From NCBI GenBank assembly GCA_001692895.1, contig KV748193.1:2108001-2172000 (forward strand): a stretch of DNA of 64,000 nucleotides. Direction: 5' to 3'. The position numbers and the translations under genes are program-made. The stretch is from Cenococcum geophilum 1.58. Lineage: Eukaryota > Ascomycota > Dothideomycetes > Gloniales > Gloniaceae. The notes under the pieces were generated by a model, which did not search any database, had not been told where the DNA came from, and saw nothing but the letters and a program-made list of their open reading frames with translations. Shown piece after piece: positions 13,484-25,130 of the stretch (position 1 is the first letter of the stretch; each line of letters begins with the position of its first letter).

Positions 13484-13708
13484 TATTAGCGACTTAGTTA
13501 ATCGAGATATAAGTACGGCAAAAGGGTCGCGTAAGCCTATACGATTGGATTGTCTATAAACGAGAATCTAAAGCTAGAGAAAAGGAAAGGAAAGGATAAG
13601 TAGCAACGCGAGGAGTTATATACAATCCCTAGTCACGTAAAAGTCACGTGAGCCCTGCGTCTACTATAATGTCTACTATAGCTACCGCTTTCTGCCAGTG
13701 CCGTAACA
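13484..13708 (-). repeat. 5' LTR (right) of the nested Gypsy element
   Basis: This is the 225-bp partner of the left LTR. Its first bases are TATTAGCGAC, where the left copy has TGTTAGCGAC (a G-to-A change in the terminal dinucleotide), and it ends GCCGTAACA. CGTT follows at 13709-13712. Confidence 0.93.
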
Positions 13709-15238
13709 CGTTAGTTAAAACAGTGCCTATAACCTAGAGATTTACTTATAAAACGGACACTAATAGATATCTAACGAAGTTTAAAGCACGACTCTATGTA
13801 AGAGGCGATCTATAAGAGTTGATTTATAAGGATACCTATACGGCGACTCTGGCAGCTAAAGTCTTTAGAGCTCTCGTAGCAGTTATCGCAGCATTTAATT
13901 TGGACGTTTAGTAGGGCGACGCTGTTAACGCGTTCGCGAACAGCTTAATTAACGAAATAGTCTATATTAAGTGTCTAGATAGATTTACCATTAAGGGTAA
14001 ATATCTACTACTACGCAGAGCTCTCTACGGACTTTAATAATCGCTACATCTCTAGTATAATAACTTAAGTTAGGAACTAACCAAATTGGGGTTAAAGCCT
14101 ATTAGCGAAGAGCTATATCTCTACTACAGTAATTAACTAATTATATTCTTCTATGTAGACAATATCTATGCCGTAAGCACTAAGGGGAACCAGTTAGAGC
14201 TTTTAAGCTTTAAGAATGCGCTTATAAAGAGATATGAGATAAAGGACCTAGGTAAACTATCCTAGTTCCTAAAAATTTAAGTCTTAAGAGATAGGAGTTA
14301 GAAGAAGCTATAGCTCTATTAAGACTCCTATATTAAGAAGATTGCTAATAACTTTTATTTAACTAATATACGCTTAGTTAGTACACCTATAAGTACTAAC
14401 GAGCTCCTACTAAACCCGGAGGAAGCTTTAAATTAAGACACCTATATCTACTAGAGGATGATTAGCTTACTCCTCTATATAACCTATATTACGAGACCTA
14501 ATACAGCAAGAGCTTTAAGTAAGCTATTGGAATTCCTATAAAATCCCTTACCCCTATATAACGCCGTAGCTTATTAAGCAATTACCTACCTATATTAGAC
14601 AAGGACACTCGCAATTAAATATTTAGGATATAATATAGGGAGTTAAGTCTTTACGGGAGCAAGCAATATAGCGTTTAAAGATAACTTAATAAGTAGACGT
14701 AGTACGGAAGGATATTTATTTACCCTATTTAGGGGACCAATTAACTAGCACTCTACTAAGCAGATGTTAGTAATAAAGTCAAGTATTAAGGCAGAGCTTA
14801 TAGCTCTGTTATATACAGGAACGGAATTAATCTAGTAAAGTCGCTTCTTTAAAGAAATTGGGTTAACCTTAAATAATAGGTAAATAATTAACTGTAACAA
14901 TCTATAGACGATTTAACTACTTATAAAGGATAGACTGGAGCTATCTATAAAGCTCTAATACGTTAATATACACCACCACTAGTTATATTAAGAAGTATAT
15001 AACGATTAAATTAGGATCAACTAGACGCCTACTGTAGTAATAGTAGTAGACGGCTTAATAAAAGCTCTGCTAAGGCAGAAACACGAAACATTTATTTATT
15101 AATTAAATTTGGTTAATATTAAGGACAGGATCTAAATTAACTAAGGCAAGTAAGAAGATATAGGGTATTTTCGACTTAACACCATACTAAGACCCGTGAT
15201 GCAGCTTTAACCTATAAGGGCTTAAAGCTAGGGGGGTG
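13709..15238 (+). mobile_element. Ty1/Copia relic, right half: reverse transcriptase and RNase H
   Basis: After the CGTT duplication the Copia frame resumes. The reverse transcriptase reads KFKARLYVRGDL near 13.78 kb, GDAVNAFANSLINE near 13.92 kb, LLRRALYGL near 14.02 kb and FFYV(D)DNIYAVS near 14.15 kb. The RNase H reads STEGYLFTLFRGPINWHSTKQ-like at 14.70-14.76 kb, then VNIHHHWLYQEV and a C-terminal VVDGLIKALLRQKHETF near 15.05-15.1 kb. These match the order and spacing of Ty1/Copia pol. Scattered TAA/TAG stops show it is dead. A G-rich tract (AGCTAGGGGGG) precedes the LTR at 15239. Confidence 0.9.
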
Positions 15239-15443
15239 TGTCGATTCAGGTTGAATTTAGCCTATTACCCTATCTTTGTTCTCATTTTGGGTGTACTACT
15301 ACCCCCGTTTTAGTTACATACCCCCCCTCCCTTTCCTATTTTAGATATCTACCTTATATATAAATAGCTTCTTTTCTTCATAGTTGAATAGACAGAGTTC
15401 TTATTCTTTACTTACTTATTGGTGCACGGACTACCGATCGACA
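15239..15443 (+). repeat. 3' LTR of the Copia element
   Basis: A 205-bp segment directly follows the polypurine tract. It begins TGTCGATTC and ends CCGATCGACA, giving a 7-bp terminal inverted repeat TGTCGAT/ATCGACA. It holds a TATATATAAATAG box near 15357 and a pyrimidine-rich 3' half, as Copia LTRs often do. No 5' partner is present in the window. Confidence 0.75.
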
Positions 15444-15947
15444 ATAATAGAGGAACTACTTTAAGCGTTTGATCGAGGGGGTAGAAGTTTTAAGCGCTTG
15501 ATTCCGAAAGAGTTTGTAAACTGCCAAGAGGACAAAGTGCCTCTGAGGTTGAGGCTATCATCTCTTAAGGTATGATAAATAATAAGTCTACCTTATCTCA
15601 TAAATCAGACCCCCGGGGAGAAATCCCGCCATGGCGTGACGCTAAGGATCTAGTGCCACGCTTGCGGACTCCTAAGCTAATTAAACTACTATACCCTAGT
15701 CCTATTAAGTTCCAAACCAATTATATTATATAAAGAGGCATTTCTCCCTAAGAGTCTAAGAGCTTATAGGCCTAGCTTTAGTAGTAACGGAGCATTAAAA
15801 TATACCAAAAACTATATTTTTTACCGCCGTATCTTAACCCTTTTATAACGTCTAATTATTATAAAAACACTACGAGGTAGAAGCTCTTTAGCTTCTCTAT
15901 CTATATTAAATAATAACGTCATAGCTATATTATATAAAAATTAGATG
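15444..15947. other. AT-rich degraded sequence, no identifiable gene
   Basis: RIP-like sequence between the Copia LTR and the MITE. One plus-strand frame near 15.73-15.9 kb has short open pieces (YYIKRHFSLR, IPKTIFFTAV) separated by stops. I do not recognise the family. Confidence 0.4.
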
Positions 15948-15949
15948 TA

Positions 15950-16081
15950 ACGTAGGTGATGAAGGTTTGCGGGTTTCGCAAACAAATTTTGTCTATGCGC
16001 TTGATTTGGATTAAACACTGACAAAATTTGTTTGCGAAACCTGCAACCCTTTGTAACTAGGGTCGCCTTCATAACCTACGT
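15950..16081. mobile_element. 132-bp MITE with TA target duplication (Tc1/mariner/pogo-type)
   Basis: Outer ends ACGTAGGTGATGAAGG and CCTTCATAACCTACGT are inverted repeats. A longer inner inverted repeat (GGTTTCGCAAACAAATTTTG and its complement) nearly folds the whole unit into a hairpin. TA flanks both ends at 15948-15949 and 16082-16083. There is no coding capacity. Unlike its surroundings it is not AT-degraded, which suggests a later arrival than the RIPped elements. Confidence 0.8.
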
Positions 16082-16083
16082 TA

Positions 16084-17299
16084 GGCAGTCAGTTGTATTT
16101 TATCTAAAACTCGTCGGTTGCAATCTTACCTTCCTACTTGCCACGGCGTCGTGACGCCCAACTGGCATTCTGCCGCATTTTCTGCCTTTCTGCTATTTCT
16201 ACTAACTTCTGCCGCACTCTAATCCTTGGCAGAAAGTATAGGGTTATAACGCTACCTAACCCCCTCTCCTCTTCTTCTTTAGTTTAGAATTCTTATATAT
16301 AGGCTACTAATTAATTTAGTTTAAATTAACCAAGCCCTTATATTATTCTAAACTTAATATCCTTTCCTATTTCTAGCTAGCTATATCTATATACATGCGC
16401 TTAACGCGTTAGGATTATACGTAGTATAGTAGGAACCTCCTTAAACACGTTAAATAACCCTATCCCTTAACCCGCCGAAATTCGTCTACTCGGTATCGAT
16501 AAGACCTACCAGATCTAAACCTATATAAATTATTAGTGTTATAAGACTTACTTATAACACCCCTTTTTCTTACCTATCTTACCGTTTTCTACTATTTTCT
16601 ACTACCTCTACCGATAGAGGTTGCATATTAGGAAAAACCTAACTAGTATTTACTAATATTATTACTAGATTTTTATCGTTATAGCACGCTAATAGCGTAA
16701 GGGATTATAGGCTCCGGACCGTACTCTTATTAAGAAAAGGCAGCATTAACTTATTGTTGTTGGTAATAGACTTTTAAACTCGCTATATATGCTTAATATG
16801 GTAGCAGATTTCCTGGTGTGAAGTGCGAGCTAGCCTCCAGATGAGTTTTGTCGATGACGCTCGGAGGAGCAGTGGCAATTTAAAAGACTAATGATTAAAT
16901 AGAGGATTTCGTTGCAAAGAGAACCAAGGAAAGGGCTCTTGTCGGCATTTGCTTGCGATACTGCACTCACTTCCACGGTGACAAAGCCGTAGGCACCCGA
17001 AGCTCAACAAAGAATCCGGTATTAGACAGCTCAGCTTTGGCTGAAAGATGAAAATTAGTGGAAGCGAAGTGACGGGAGGTTAGAGCTCATTACAAGCTAG
17101 GAAGTTGTCGTGGTCGTGAAGACGGGCTAGAAATTTCCTAGCGCGGATTCACAACTTCACTCTCTTGCTGCACACAAGGACTATCTATTCACCGAAGGAT
17201 ACTGCTGTCCTCTATATTCGATATCCAACGCTACTTCGGAGCTCTCAGAAAGTGCTGAAGCCATCTTAAATCACCGTCAAATCAATCTCACCAGCCCCG
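16084..17299. other. End of the AT-rich block and transition to normal base composition
   Basis: From 16084 to about 16800 the sequence is AT-rich with no readable gene. Near 16800 the composition changes sharply to that of ordinary coding DNA. The 16.8-17.3 kb part may include the 5' region of the broken gene that follows. I see no intact ORF. Confidence 0.5.
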
Positions 17300-19574
17300 A
17301 TGATTATCCTCAACGGTCTTCGTGACGAACCTCAGTTATTCCTCTGTCCTAAATTTACTGGGCTCTGCATAATCCTTTACTTTACTTCCTGGACTCTAGA
17401 GCATAATCAGATACGAGTGTACGGAAATAGATTATCCGCAATAGCTTTAAGCCATCTTCCCCAGGATTCTAAAGGTCGTGTCGGCCTGGTGTCGATCACC
17501 ACATCTTATCGAGCTTAGATTAGAGGTGCCTTGACCTACCTATTTTCGTGTATTTAATAAGGCTCTATAGCCTCTTACAATAGACTAGAGTTCTTATCTA
17601 GTATACTAGGAAACTCTCTACTCCTTAAGTTATATAGTTTATCGTTCTCTAAGTAGTAGCTTAACGGTCTAGGCTAGCGTATATAGCCTTAAGGAGTCGA
17701 ACTAGGCCCTATAAATCTATCGGCTTTGCATACCTTTGTATCGCCATATGAATTTAACAAACATCGCGGGAGCTGCAGCAAAGTCCACTCAGCTTCTGGA
17801 AGGGCCGTTCAAGTTTTCAGCACCTTTCATTCGTCACTTAACCGTGTTCGATGTTGACTCAAGAGAAGACAATCTTCTCGATCTGCTCTCAAGAATCACA
17901 CGCCTTGACACGTTCACATGGGTCGGGTGTCTTGGGTTGCCTAAGACCCTTCTTCAAGTACTTCCCACACGGTTTCCGGATATTTCTTTGAGGGTCATCG
18001 CTTATCAGCCTCTTAACTCGAATAAACCGCACATCGCTAGTGATCTAATGTCGACTTATGGATCTTTAGAAGTCGCATCAGTCCTTAGCCAAACGTTTGA
18101 CGTTTGAAGCTCTAACTGATTAACCAAACACGCCGTATATCTGACGAAGCTGACGATTTCTTGATGTATATACAGTCTCTTTTCTTCATAGATCAATCTG
18201 CACACGAGTTCGTTCGACATCTAGCAAATGATCTCTCATCTTCATATCTCAAATCTCAGGTACTTCATGTGAGACGTGGACGTGCTCCCTTGGGGACATT
18301 CAGGCAACGAGGAGTTCTTATCGACTATGACCAAAAGCTGTCCAATATCAGTGCACTTGAGTTCAAGCCATTCGAAAGGAATGGTCGCATATATGAACGC
18401 CCGTATTACTGCAATCTACGGATTGGACCACAGGATATACTGCCAGAACTCACGGTCTTCACTTTCCACCTTTCTCCCACCAAGTTTTGAAAGAATGGAG
18501 GGACCATCGTGGCTGGTGTGGACTACGGAATCTAACGCTAGACAGGGCTTCGTTATTAGTAGCTTTCCGAGACTTTGTGCCTCGTCCTACCTCGCTCACA
18601 ATAAGATCCGAGCTCGCACTTGATGAGTCGTACCTCATGCGTCTAGGACCCTTGCAAGAGCTGGTTCTGGAGGGCCCTAGAATTTCGAAATTGCTTTTCA
18701 AGGCTTTGTCAGCTTACAGTGGGTCGTTGGTCAAACTCTCTCCGCACACGGTACGTCTGGCCAGGTTCAATGATTCAGCCAGAATTATCACTCGGAGACT
18801 TGAGCAAACTTCGTACGACCTGTCCTCAGCCTCAATGGCTTGCTATCGAGATGCGCGGTGTAGATGAACGGGTAAGTTCCTCTTTGGGGTATCTGCAAGT
18901 AAATTTAAGCTGGCCAAAAAAAGAAAAAGCCCGACAAATATCTAAATGTGCTTAGTCGATTCGAAAATCTGACTAATCTCGGAATTTTTGTTTGCGGGGA
19001 GTATGGTGCGCCGATTATAACCGCAAATGAATGCGTCTATCCCTTCTCGTACCTTATCTAGCGTGAGATTGGGTCTTCACTACAAACCTTTTGAAGTCAT
19101 GTACCACCGTATCAATTAGCACCCGGGATACTTTATGCTTTACAAGATGCATATCCAACTGAACGGCACCATATGAGCTGCGAAAGTGAAGACTCATGAA
19201 ACATGCTCCTTGGACTGGACGGGCGCAGGAGGCAAAAGCGGATGGGGGGAAGTAGGGGATGGTGTTTGGAAGGTATCACCCCAGTTACCCTCGACTGACC
19301 AGCAGGGTGGCTATGCGCAAGCACAGTTATGCAGCGAGTGGAGGGACCTGTCATGGTCGAGGAATGGAAATTTGAGTTGAGGATTGAATTATTCTGGATA
19401 AAATTACGACTGCGCCTTTGGGATCGGGCTTGGCATTTTACAAATAGGAATGATCAGGCGCTTCGTGCGAATGAGAAATCGCAGCGGAGGGCTCAGATAC
19501 GGCTGGGGATTGCGTTGAACAGAATAACTATGCGACATGCTGCGCAACTGGGACAATTAGATTCCGGTTCATAA
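17300..19574 (+). pseudogene. Broken leucine-rich, F-box-like protein gene
   Basis: Several plus-strand open segments in different frames read as successive parts of one leucine-rich protein. They are 17300-17518, 17736-18107 (IRHLTVFDVDSREDNLLDLL, LDTFTWVGCLGLPKTLLQVL), 18161-18490, 18487-18867 (LALDESYLMRLGPLQELVLE) and 19329-19574 (a charged, amphipathic C-terminal piece). Short Leu-rich strands of this kind are typical of the many fungal F-box/LRR-like proteins that select substrates for ubiquitin ligases. No F-box itself can be seen. The gene is cut by frameshifts and by an AT-rich insertion at about 17530-17720. It sits at the edge of the RIP block. The family call is tentative, but the loss of an intact frame is clear. 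Confidence 0.5.
17530..17720. repeat. AT-rich insert inside the F-box-like pseudogene
   Basis: About 190 bp with the composition of the RIPped block (TATAT, CTAGTATACTAGG) interrupts otherwise normal coding composition. It is probably a transposon fragment. I could not define its ends or family. Confidence 0.4.
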
Positions 19575-21938
19575 TGCTGATATGTACGGCAAGATGCTGC
19601 TGAGGCTCGACATTTTCTTTCATTGGGTCTTGCCAGAAGTGGATAAAGTCTAAAAAGAGTATTTATTAGTTATCCCAATCATATCTGCTGAACATGACAA
19701 ATAATGAAAGGGAGCTCATTCCGTCCAAGCTCGTGCCGAGGAGCGGGTGATCGAGGGGTTTTTCACGAACAAAAGTAAAGTAGCGCATTAATTCCCTTTT
19801 CGATGAAGGAGAGATTGGAAATGAAACGCCCGAGAATGAATACGAATTACGAGATTAAAGAAGGGTTTAAAAAATTGTGATCGTTTATTAATGATCGTCT
19901 ACCTACGCCGCAGAGAGCTTTGCTGGCCCGCTAGGCCTTGCTGGCCGGACTCTTACCCCACAAGGAAATCCTTCGGATTTGGCAGGATTAGAAGAGATGA
20001 GCACCGACCTGTCAGAAGCGTGATGTTGTGTAGAGGAAGGCGTGGGAGGAATGTACGTGTCTTAGTCGCGGGAATAAAGGCTGTAAGCCACAAGAACAAT
20101 TCTAGAAATCTATATTTGAACTAGTCCACACCGCAATATTTTTTGGAGAAAGATGGCCACGGAAGCAATTCCGAAGGCGACGGAAGATATTTATCGGGCC
20201 GGCATTTGATAGACTGTAGAGCTCGGGGATTAGGTGGGCCAGAGTAATCCATACAACCCTTGTTGCGCTCGAGGTTACCTTACCAAAAGCCTCCACTTTG
20301 GAAAGCCCATGCCAAGGACCCAAGTGAACTCTCCCTGGCCGGGCGGCAGTCAAAACCACGCCAGGTGGCCATCAAGCTTTCCAGAAGCTTTCTCGAAATG
20401 GAAGGTAACGCGCCCGTGTGTCCTACACTGAGAGTTTTTGCTAGCATTAGGTTTGTGGAGGTCTAGGGAGGCTTCACGGGCAACACTCAGGCCGAAGCCC
20501 GCCCGTAGCTATGCGGTCACGTCAGCGGCTCACAAGCAACCTTTGAGAGTGTGCTTATAGACAGATGCTATATATAAAGACGCAATAATGAGAAACTAGA
20601 AGGGCAAAGGCGGGAGAGCGGCATGTTGGGTGACTGTGCACAGGATTTGCGCCCTAACCAACAGCAAAAGTTTCGAAGGAATCTAAATTCGGGCTCTAAA
20701 TTCGGTGTAGAGGAGGGCAAGGCTGTGGTGTGGTAATTTGAGGGAGCAAGCGACCAGCGGCAAACGTGCTACTGCACCACGGAAGGTGGCAGCAGCGTGG
20801 GAGCGGCGGCAGACGGCGTCGCAGGACGGCGTCGCAGCTGAGTTGGCCAGATACGGCATGCCGGGCCACAAAAGGAGGTACGGGCTTGGACACGCGATAA
20901 CGTTATTAGAGTTTCTCCACGATTGAGAAGGGAGGGGGTGCACGGCGAGACATAGGGGCCCTCCTCCCTGGACGATGGCTGGCGGGCTGGCAGGGCTTTG
21001 GCTGGCGGGCTGGCAGGCTTGGCAGGCAGGCTTTTAGTGATGGCATTCGAGGATCCAAGAGAGAGCATGGGGCCGTCGGCTCCAGAATACGAAATCGGCA
21101 CGGTTGGGTTCGCCAGGTTATTTTTGGACAGGCGAGTCTTTGAGGCTGTGCTCGGCGCTCATCGCCTACAGCACAGTCGCCCTCCTCCCTCCCAACGAGC
21201 GCACAGGCCCGTCTCCCTCACAACCCGAGACCATGGCAGCATGGCGAAACAAAGGCTTACCTTTTTCATCACCACCACCCTTTCCTGGCTGTCGCTGCCG
21301 GCCTGCACGCTTAGAAGATTCGGTGCACCTCGCCGCCCAACTTACCTGAACTTACCTGCAACACATTTGCTGAGACGAGCATGAGCCTTGCCCAGGCGCA
21401 ACCTGAGCCTTCAGGGCAAGGCTAGGCCCGCCGGTGAGCCCGTCAGACCTGCCGTGATGCTTTTTGGCTTGCCTCAGGGCAGGCCAGCCTCGAATCCAGC
21501 AGCGCCCGCTGCGGTGCATCCCTCTCAGCTGCCAAAATAGGCCAAGGTATTGACTGTCTTGCTCTAATTTCCGGGGAACATGTCATTGTTGGATCGAAAT
21601 CCTTTAGGACGCTTCTAGTGTCTCCATGCTCAAAGCCGCATATTATAACTTATTGGATGCCCCTGTGCTACAACTACTACTGACCGATCTCGTCCTGTAC
21701 CTCTCCTCCGGAACTTTTTTGCCTCTGCACTAACGCAGCCCTGTAGCTGCATACAGCTCTCACGACTTCTCCAAAATATCCCACCTGATCGACGCCCCCC
21801 AGCATCGCACCGACAATGCTACCCTGCCCAAAGCTGCTGACCCCTCCGTCGATCCCCACGCCAGAGTATATCTCTCATACGTCCCTCCAGTTGCTAAAGT
21901 CATCACTGCTCCTCCTCCAGGTCAACGCCGATTCGTGC
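19575..21938. other. Intergenic, with short GC-rich direct repeats
   Basis: The open frames here are short, overlapping and antisense to each other, and none looks coding. Around 20975-21035 a GGCTGGCGGGCTGGCAGG unit is repeated, and around 20815-20835 GGCGTCGCAGGAC is partly duplicated. A 5' leader of the next gene is likely in the last few hundred bases. A CTCCTCCAG at 21912-21920 could be a 3' splice site. Confidence 0.4.
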
Positions 21939-22976
21939 ATGGCCAACCCTCGGGAGCGCCAGAACTCACAGCAATGGAACATACCCCTGGAAATTCAATC
22001 GGCGTATTGGGCGAATACGAACTCCAGCGCCCCAGCTAATCCTAATGCCTCCGACGACCGCCGATTCCTCTCAGTACACCAGCCCGCCGAAGCGCCATAT
22101 AGCAACGCCGGTCCCGTGTCTTCTTCCTCAGACATGAAGAAAAGGAGTTCGGCAGGCTTGCTTTCCCTAATTCGACGACGGTCAGACGCAGAATCATCAA
22201 CTCTGCAACCCAATTCCAACGTCAACCCGAGCTCCACCTCACTATCACCCTACTCCTACTACCCGCAACACCACTCCCAATCCCTCGAACCTCTCCGATC
22301 CGCACCAGCAAACCTCCCAGCCCACCGCAGCATGCCGTCCTCGCCCTCCCACTCCACCCAACCCCCTCCCTTCTCCCGCGCCTTCTCCGCGCACGTCCAA
22401 CCGACCCCCCCTCTGGAAGCCTCACCGCAGCGTTACTCCTCGCTCGAAGCGCCCGCAGCACGCACGCCGCGCGCCTCGCGCACCTTCCCAGAAACGCAAC
22501 GGGAAGCCGCCGCCGCCTCCCTGCCGCCGCCGCCGCCGCCGTCACGCCCGCGCCGGCAGACCTGGCTCGGGCCCTTCGACGACGCATCGCAGTTCCACCT
22601 CTTCGTCGAAGCCACCAGCGGGCTCCCCGAAGACGCCGGCATCAGCCCCGCCAGCCCGCCCGGCGCCGCGCCCACGCTGTTCAAGCGCCCCACCACCGCT
22701 GTGCCGCAGCCCGCGCCGCACTCCTACTACCAGCACCCGCCGCCGCCGTTCCAAACGCCGCAGTACGGCGCGCCAGCTCCGCCCCTGCCGCGGACCAGCT
22801 CGCACCGCTTTGCGGCGGAGCTGGAGCAGCTGGAGGGCGATGAGGAGATGCCGGATGAGGAGCTGCCGGACTATGCGCAGAGCCAGGCGGAGATGAACGC
22901 GAGGCGGCGCACGGAGGCGGCACGGCGGGCGGCGGAGCTGGAGAGGAGCTGGGCGAGGGCGCGGGGGAGGCGGTGA
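21939..22976 (+). CDS. Low-complexity, proline/serine-rich fungal protein of unknown function
   Basis: Single exon, 345 residues from MANPRERQNSQQWNIPLE. The frame stays open upstream to an ATG at 21816, but the MANPRERQ start looks more natural and a possible 3' splice site lies just before it. The body is disordered, rich in Pro, Ser and Ala, with a PPPPPPSRPRR stretch. The C-terminus is an acidic patch (ELEQLEGDEEMPDEELPDYAQ) followed by an Arg/Ala-rich helix (NARRRTEAARRAAELERSW). The DYAQSQAE plus Arg-rich helix tail recurs at the end of many uncharacterised fungal proteins. GC content is very high in the second half, unlike the AT-rich islands. No enzymatic motif is visible, and no role is proposed. 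Confidence 0.7.
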   Translation: MANPRERQNSQQWNIPLEIQSAYWANTNSSAPANPNASDDRRFLSVHQPAEAPYSNAGPVSSSSDMKKRSSAGLLSLIRRRSDAESSTLQPNSNVNPSSTSLSPYSYYPQHHSQSLEPLRSAPANLPAHRSMPSSPSHSTQPPPFSRAFSAHVQPTPPLEASPQRYSSLEAPAARTPRASRTFPETQREAAAASLPPPPPPSRPRRQTWLGPFDDASQFHLFVEATSGLPEDAGISPASPPGAAPTLFKRPTTAVPQPAPHSYYQHPPPPFQTPQYGAPAPPLPRTSSHRFAAELEQLEGDEEMPDEELPDYAQSQAEMNARRRTEAARRAAELERSWARARGRR

Positions 22977-25130
22977 AGATAGGGGGTGGGGGGACGTCGT
23001 CGCCGTCGTCGGGGATTTTAGTTTCCGGTTACGGAATACGAAATACGAAAAAGTGTGCGCGTGTGTGNGGGGGGGGGGGGAGGGAGAGGGTCATTTCGAC
23101 GCTCGCTAATCGGTTCGCGGAGAATTCTTTTACTTTTGGGTTGGAGTTTGGAAAAGGAGGGCGTTTTTGGACATTGGTGGGCTTGTTTATGTCGGATTTT
23201 CACCGCATTGATACCCTCGCTTGAAGACTTTGATATGAGCAAAACTTGGGCAATTTTTGGCGTTACAGATTCATGGGGTTGGGGCCGGTGGGACAGGATA
23301 GGCTTGAATAGATGGGTCGAATTGTACATAACCGTCCTCCTGGCGCAGTAGCCATCTATACACATACAATCCGCGTTCCAGACCAGCTCCTCTGCCCGAG
23401 ACGCGAGACCCCAATCCCTCTCTCGAAAGCACAATGGCACGCAACGAGAGCTACCTTCTCACCGCAGTCCGCATCTCCCAGCACAATGCGCACGTCTCGG
23501 AACGTTGTTAGCTCCGGCAAGCCAATGCGCACGCTACGGGGAGCAGGACCAATGACTAATCGCCGAGTACCGGCATTGGGACATAATACGTAGTCCGCCC
23601 GCAAACCGCGGCAGCCCTATCCAGAGCGCAAAATTAGAAACAGCTAGATGCGGGCGCGGCTGGCGGCTGTAGGTGAGCCGCGCGCCCTGGGCGGTTTCGA
23701 GCCCGGGCCCCAGATAGCTGACATGCATGCCGCATGACTCGGGCGACCGTTCGCATGCGGTGCAATGGAGCGACAGCGCGCTCTGGTCGGTGAGGAGAGA
23801 GCAAGAAAAGAAACAAAAAAGGAAAAAAGGTGTGTTAGTGGAAGGGCCAGTTGGGAGGGGGTGTGAGACAAAGTGTGTGCGCAGGATTACTACACGGCGC
23901 TGCGAGACGGTGAGCTGGCGACGGAAGCTGGGCCGTCATCTGCTGCGACGCTTTCGGGACGTGGCTCTGTACGGCATGGTGTTTGTTAGCAATTCCAACG
24001 ATCGCTGCACGATAGGTATGCCAAGCAGTTAACACGCCAGGTTGGCGTAAAGGCGCTAGAATAGGAGGACAGCAGAGTGACTAACTTAGACGTCTATGGC
24101 TTTCTTTTCTGTGGAGATCCACAGGACGCCTAGAGGGGGAGCAGCCATCCCAACTGGATCCATCTGACCGAAATGGGAATCAGGGCGGCCGGGGTGCTTC
24201 CTGTAATTTTTAGTATACTGCAGGATACTATTATGCTGCCGTAGAACAAGACATGGAGTGCGAACGGCAGGGTGACTAGATTGCCGACTGTTAGAATTGG
24301 TGGCAACCTGATAGATGGGAACAATATGATCTGCAAGAATTTGATCGCGGCCTTATGCTTAATTAAACTTGTATAACCATTGAGGTTATTGCGGCAAACT
24401 TAGACAGATGGTAGATTATGACATAGATCCCGGATAGGCACCGACCCAAACGTGCACTTAGGTGGACGAGAACTATGATTCTAGGGAAACCAGAGCCGCA
24501 GATATGTACAGATCATCAAATGATATCCTTACCAATACAATGTTTCGGAAAGCGTAAGCGTAAGATCAGAGCGTTGAAGAGAGCGAGGAGCTTGTCATCC
24601 TGGTGAGATGAGGTGGCTGTGCACGTGTGTGAGACGGCACGGGACGAGAATCAAGTCATCCTCACCTAATCTCTTAATAGCAATGTAAATTGTTTATTTG
24701 AGGGGGCGATATAACGCGCATATCATGGACGGGCTTAGGTGATTAATAATGGTACAAGGTCAATCGAGAAGATTGTGGGGAGAAATTAGGGTTAGAAGGT
24801 TGGGGGCGACGCTGCGAAAAGTCTGGAGAACACCAATTGCAAATCGATGCCCAGGATTAAAGTCGTTTTAAGAAATCATTGCATTAGTCAGAATAGAAAA
24901 TAGAAAATCTGCTGGAGGTGGACGTACCACGCATGTAGATCCGAATGTTGAATGATTCTACATGGGGATTTGATTTTCTGGCCAGTTAAGACGCATGATA
25001 AGGGTGAAAAAATAGATATTCGAAGACGCTAGGATTGAAAACTCCCGGACTAGCCGGGGGCATGCTCTTTTTGGGACTTACCTGCTGTCGCCAGCATTTG
25101 GTCCAATGGCGTAAACTCACCTGGATATAA
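22977..25130. other. Intergenic, no supported gene
   Basis: A G-homopolymer with one N lies at 23068-23081 (assembly-uncertain). Open frames on both strands at 23.0-24.3 kb are short, overlap one another and show no family motif. From 24.3 to 25.1 kb the sequence is moderately AT-rich without recognisable features. Confidence 0.4.

Larger units (their letters stand above)
7808..13708 (-). mobile_element. Complete Ty3/Gypsy chromovirus nested in a Copia element, RIP-inactivated
   Basis: A 5901-bp element is bounded by two 225-bp LTRs and flanked by CGTT. On the minus strand gag starts at 13275 (MPRTIAVGKAATGPLNTLDE). Reverse transcriptase lies at 10.5-10.7 kb with an uninterrupted 75-codon piece containing VYLDNIIIYS. 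RNase H is at 9.8-10.1 kb (ETNALDSVIA, LNYPIYNKEILAI). Integrase is at about 8.8-9.2 kb (NGYDIVIILVNRFSKRPF, DRGPQFI.AFW), and a chromodomain-like tail is at 8.1-8.35 kb (LKYHVSWKGYNPDPTW after reverting a stop). The polypurine tract lies beside the left LTR. Stops are frequent and of RIP type, so the element cannot encode a full polyprotein. Its position inside Copia codons gives the relative age: Copia first, this element second. Confidence 0.95.

Noticed and set aside
22222..22923. Several long minus-strand open frames
   Set aside because: They lie antisense to the GC-rich proline-rich gene at 21939-22976. High GC lowers stop frequency, and they show no domain.
23066..23082. Run of G with an N
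   Set aside because: Noted as a possible G-quadruplex, but the N shows the length is uncertain. No functional claim.
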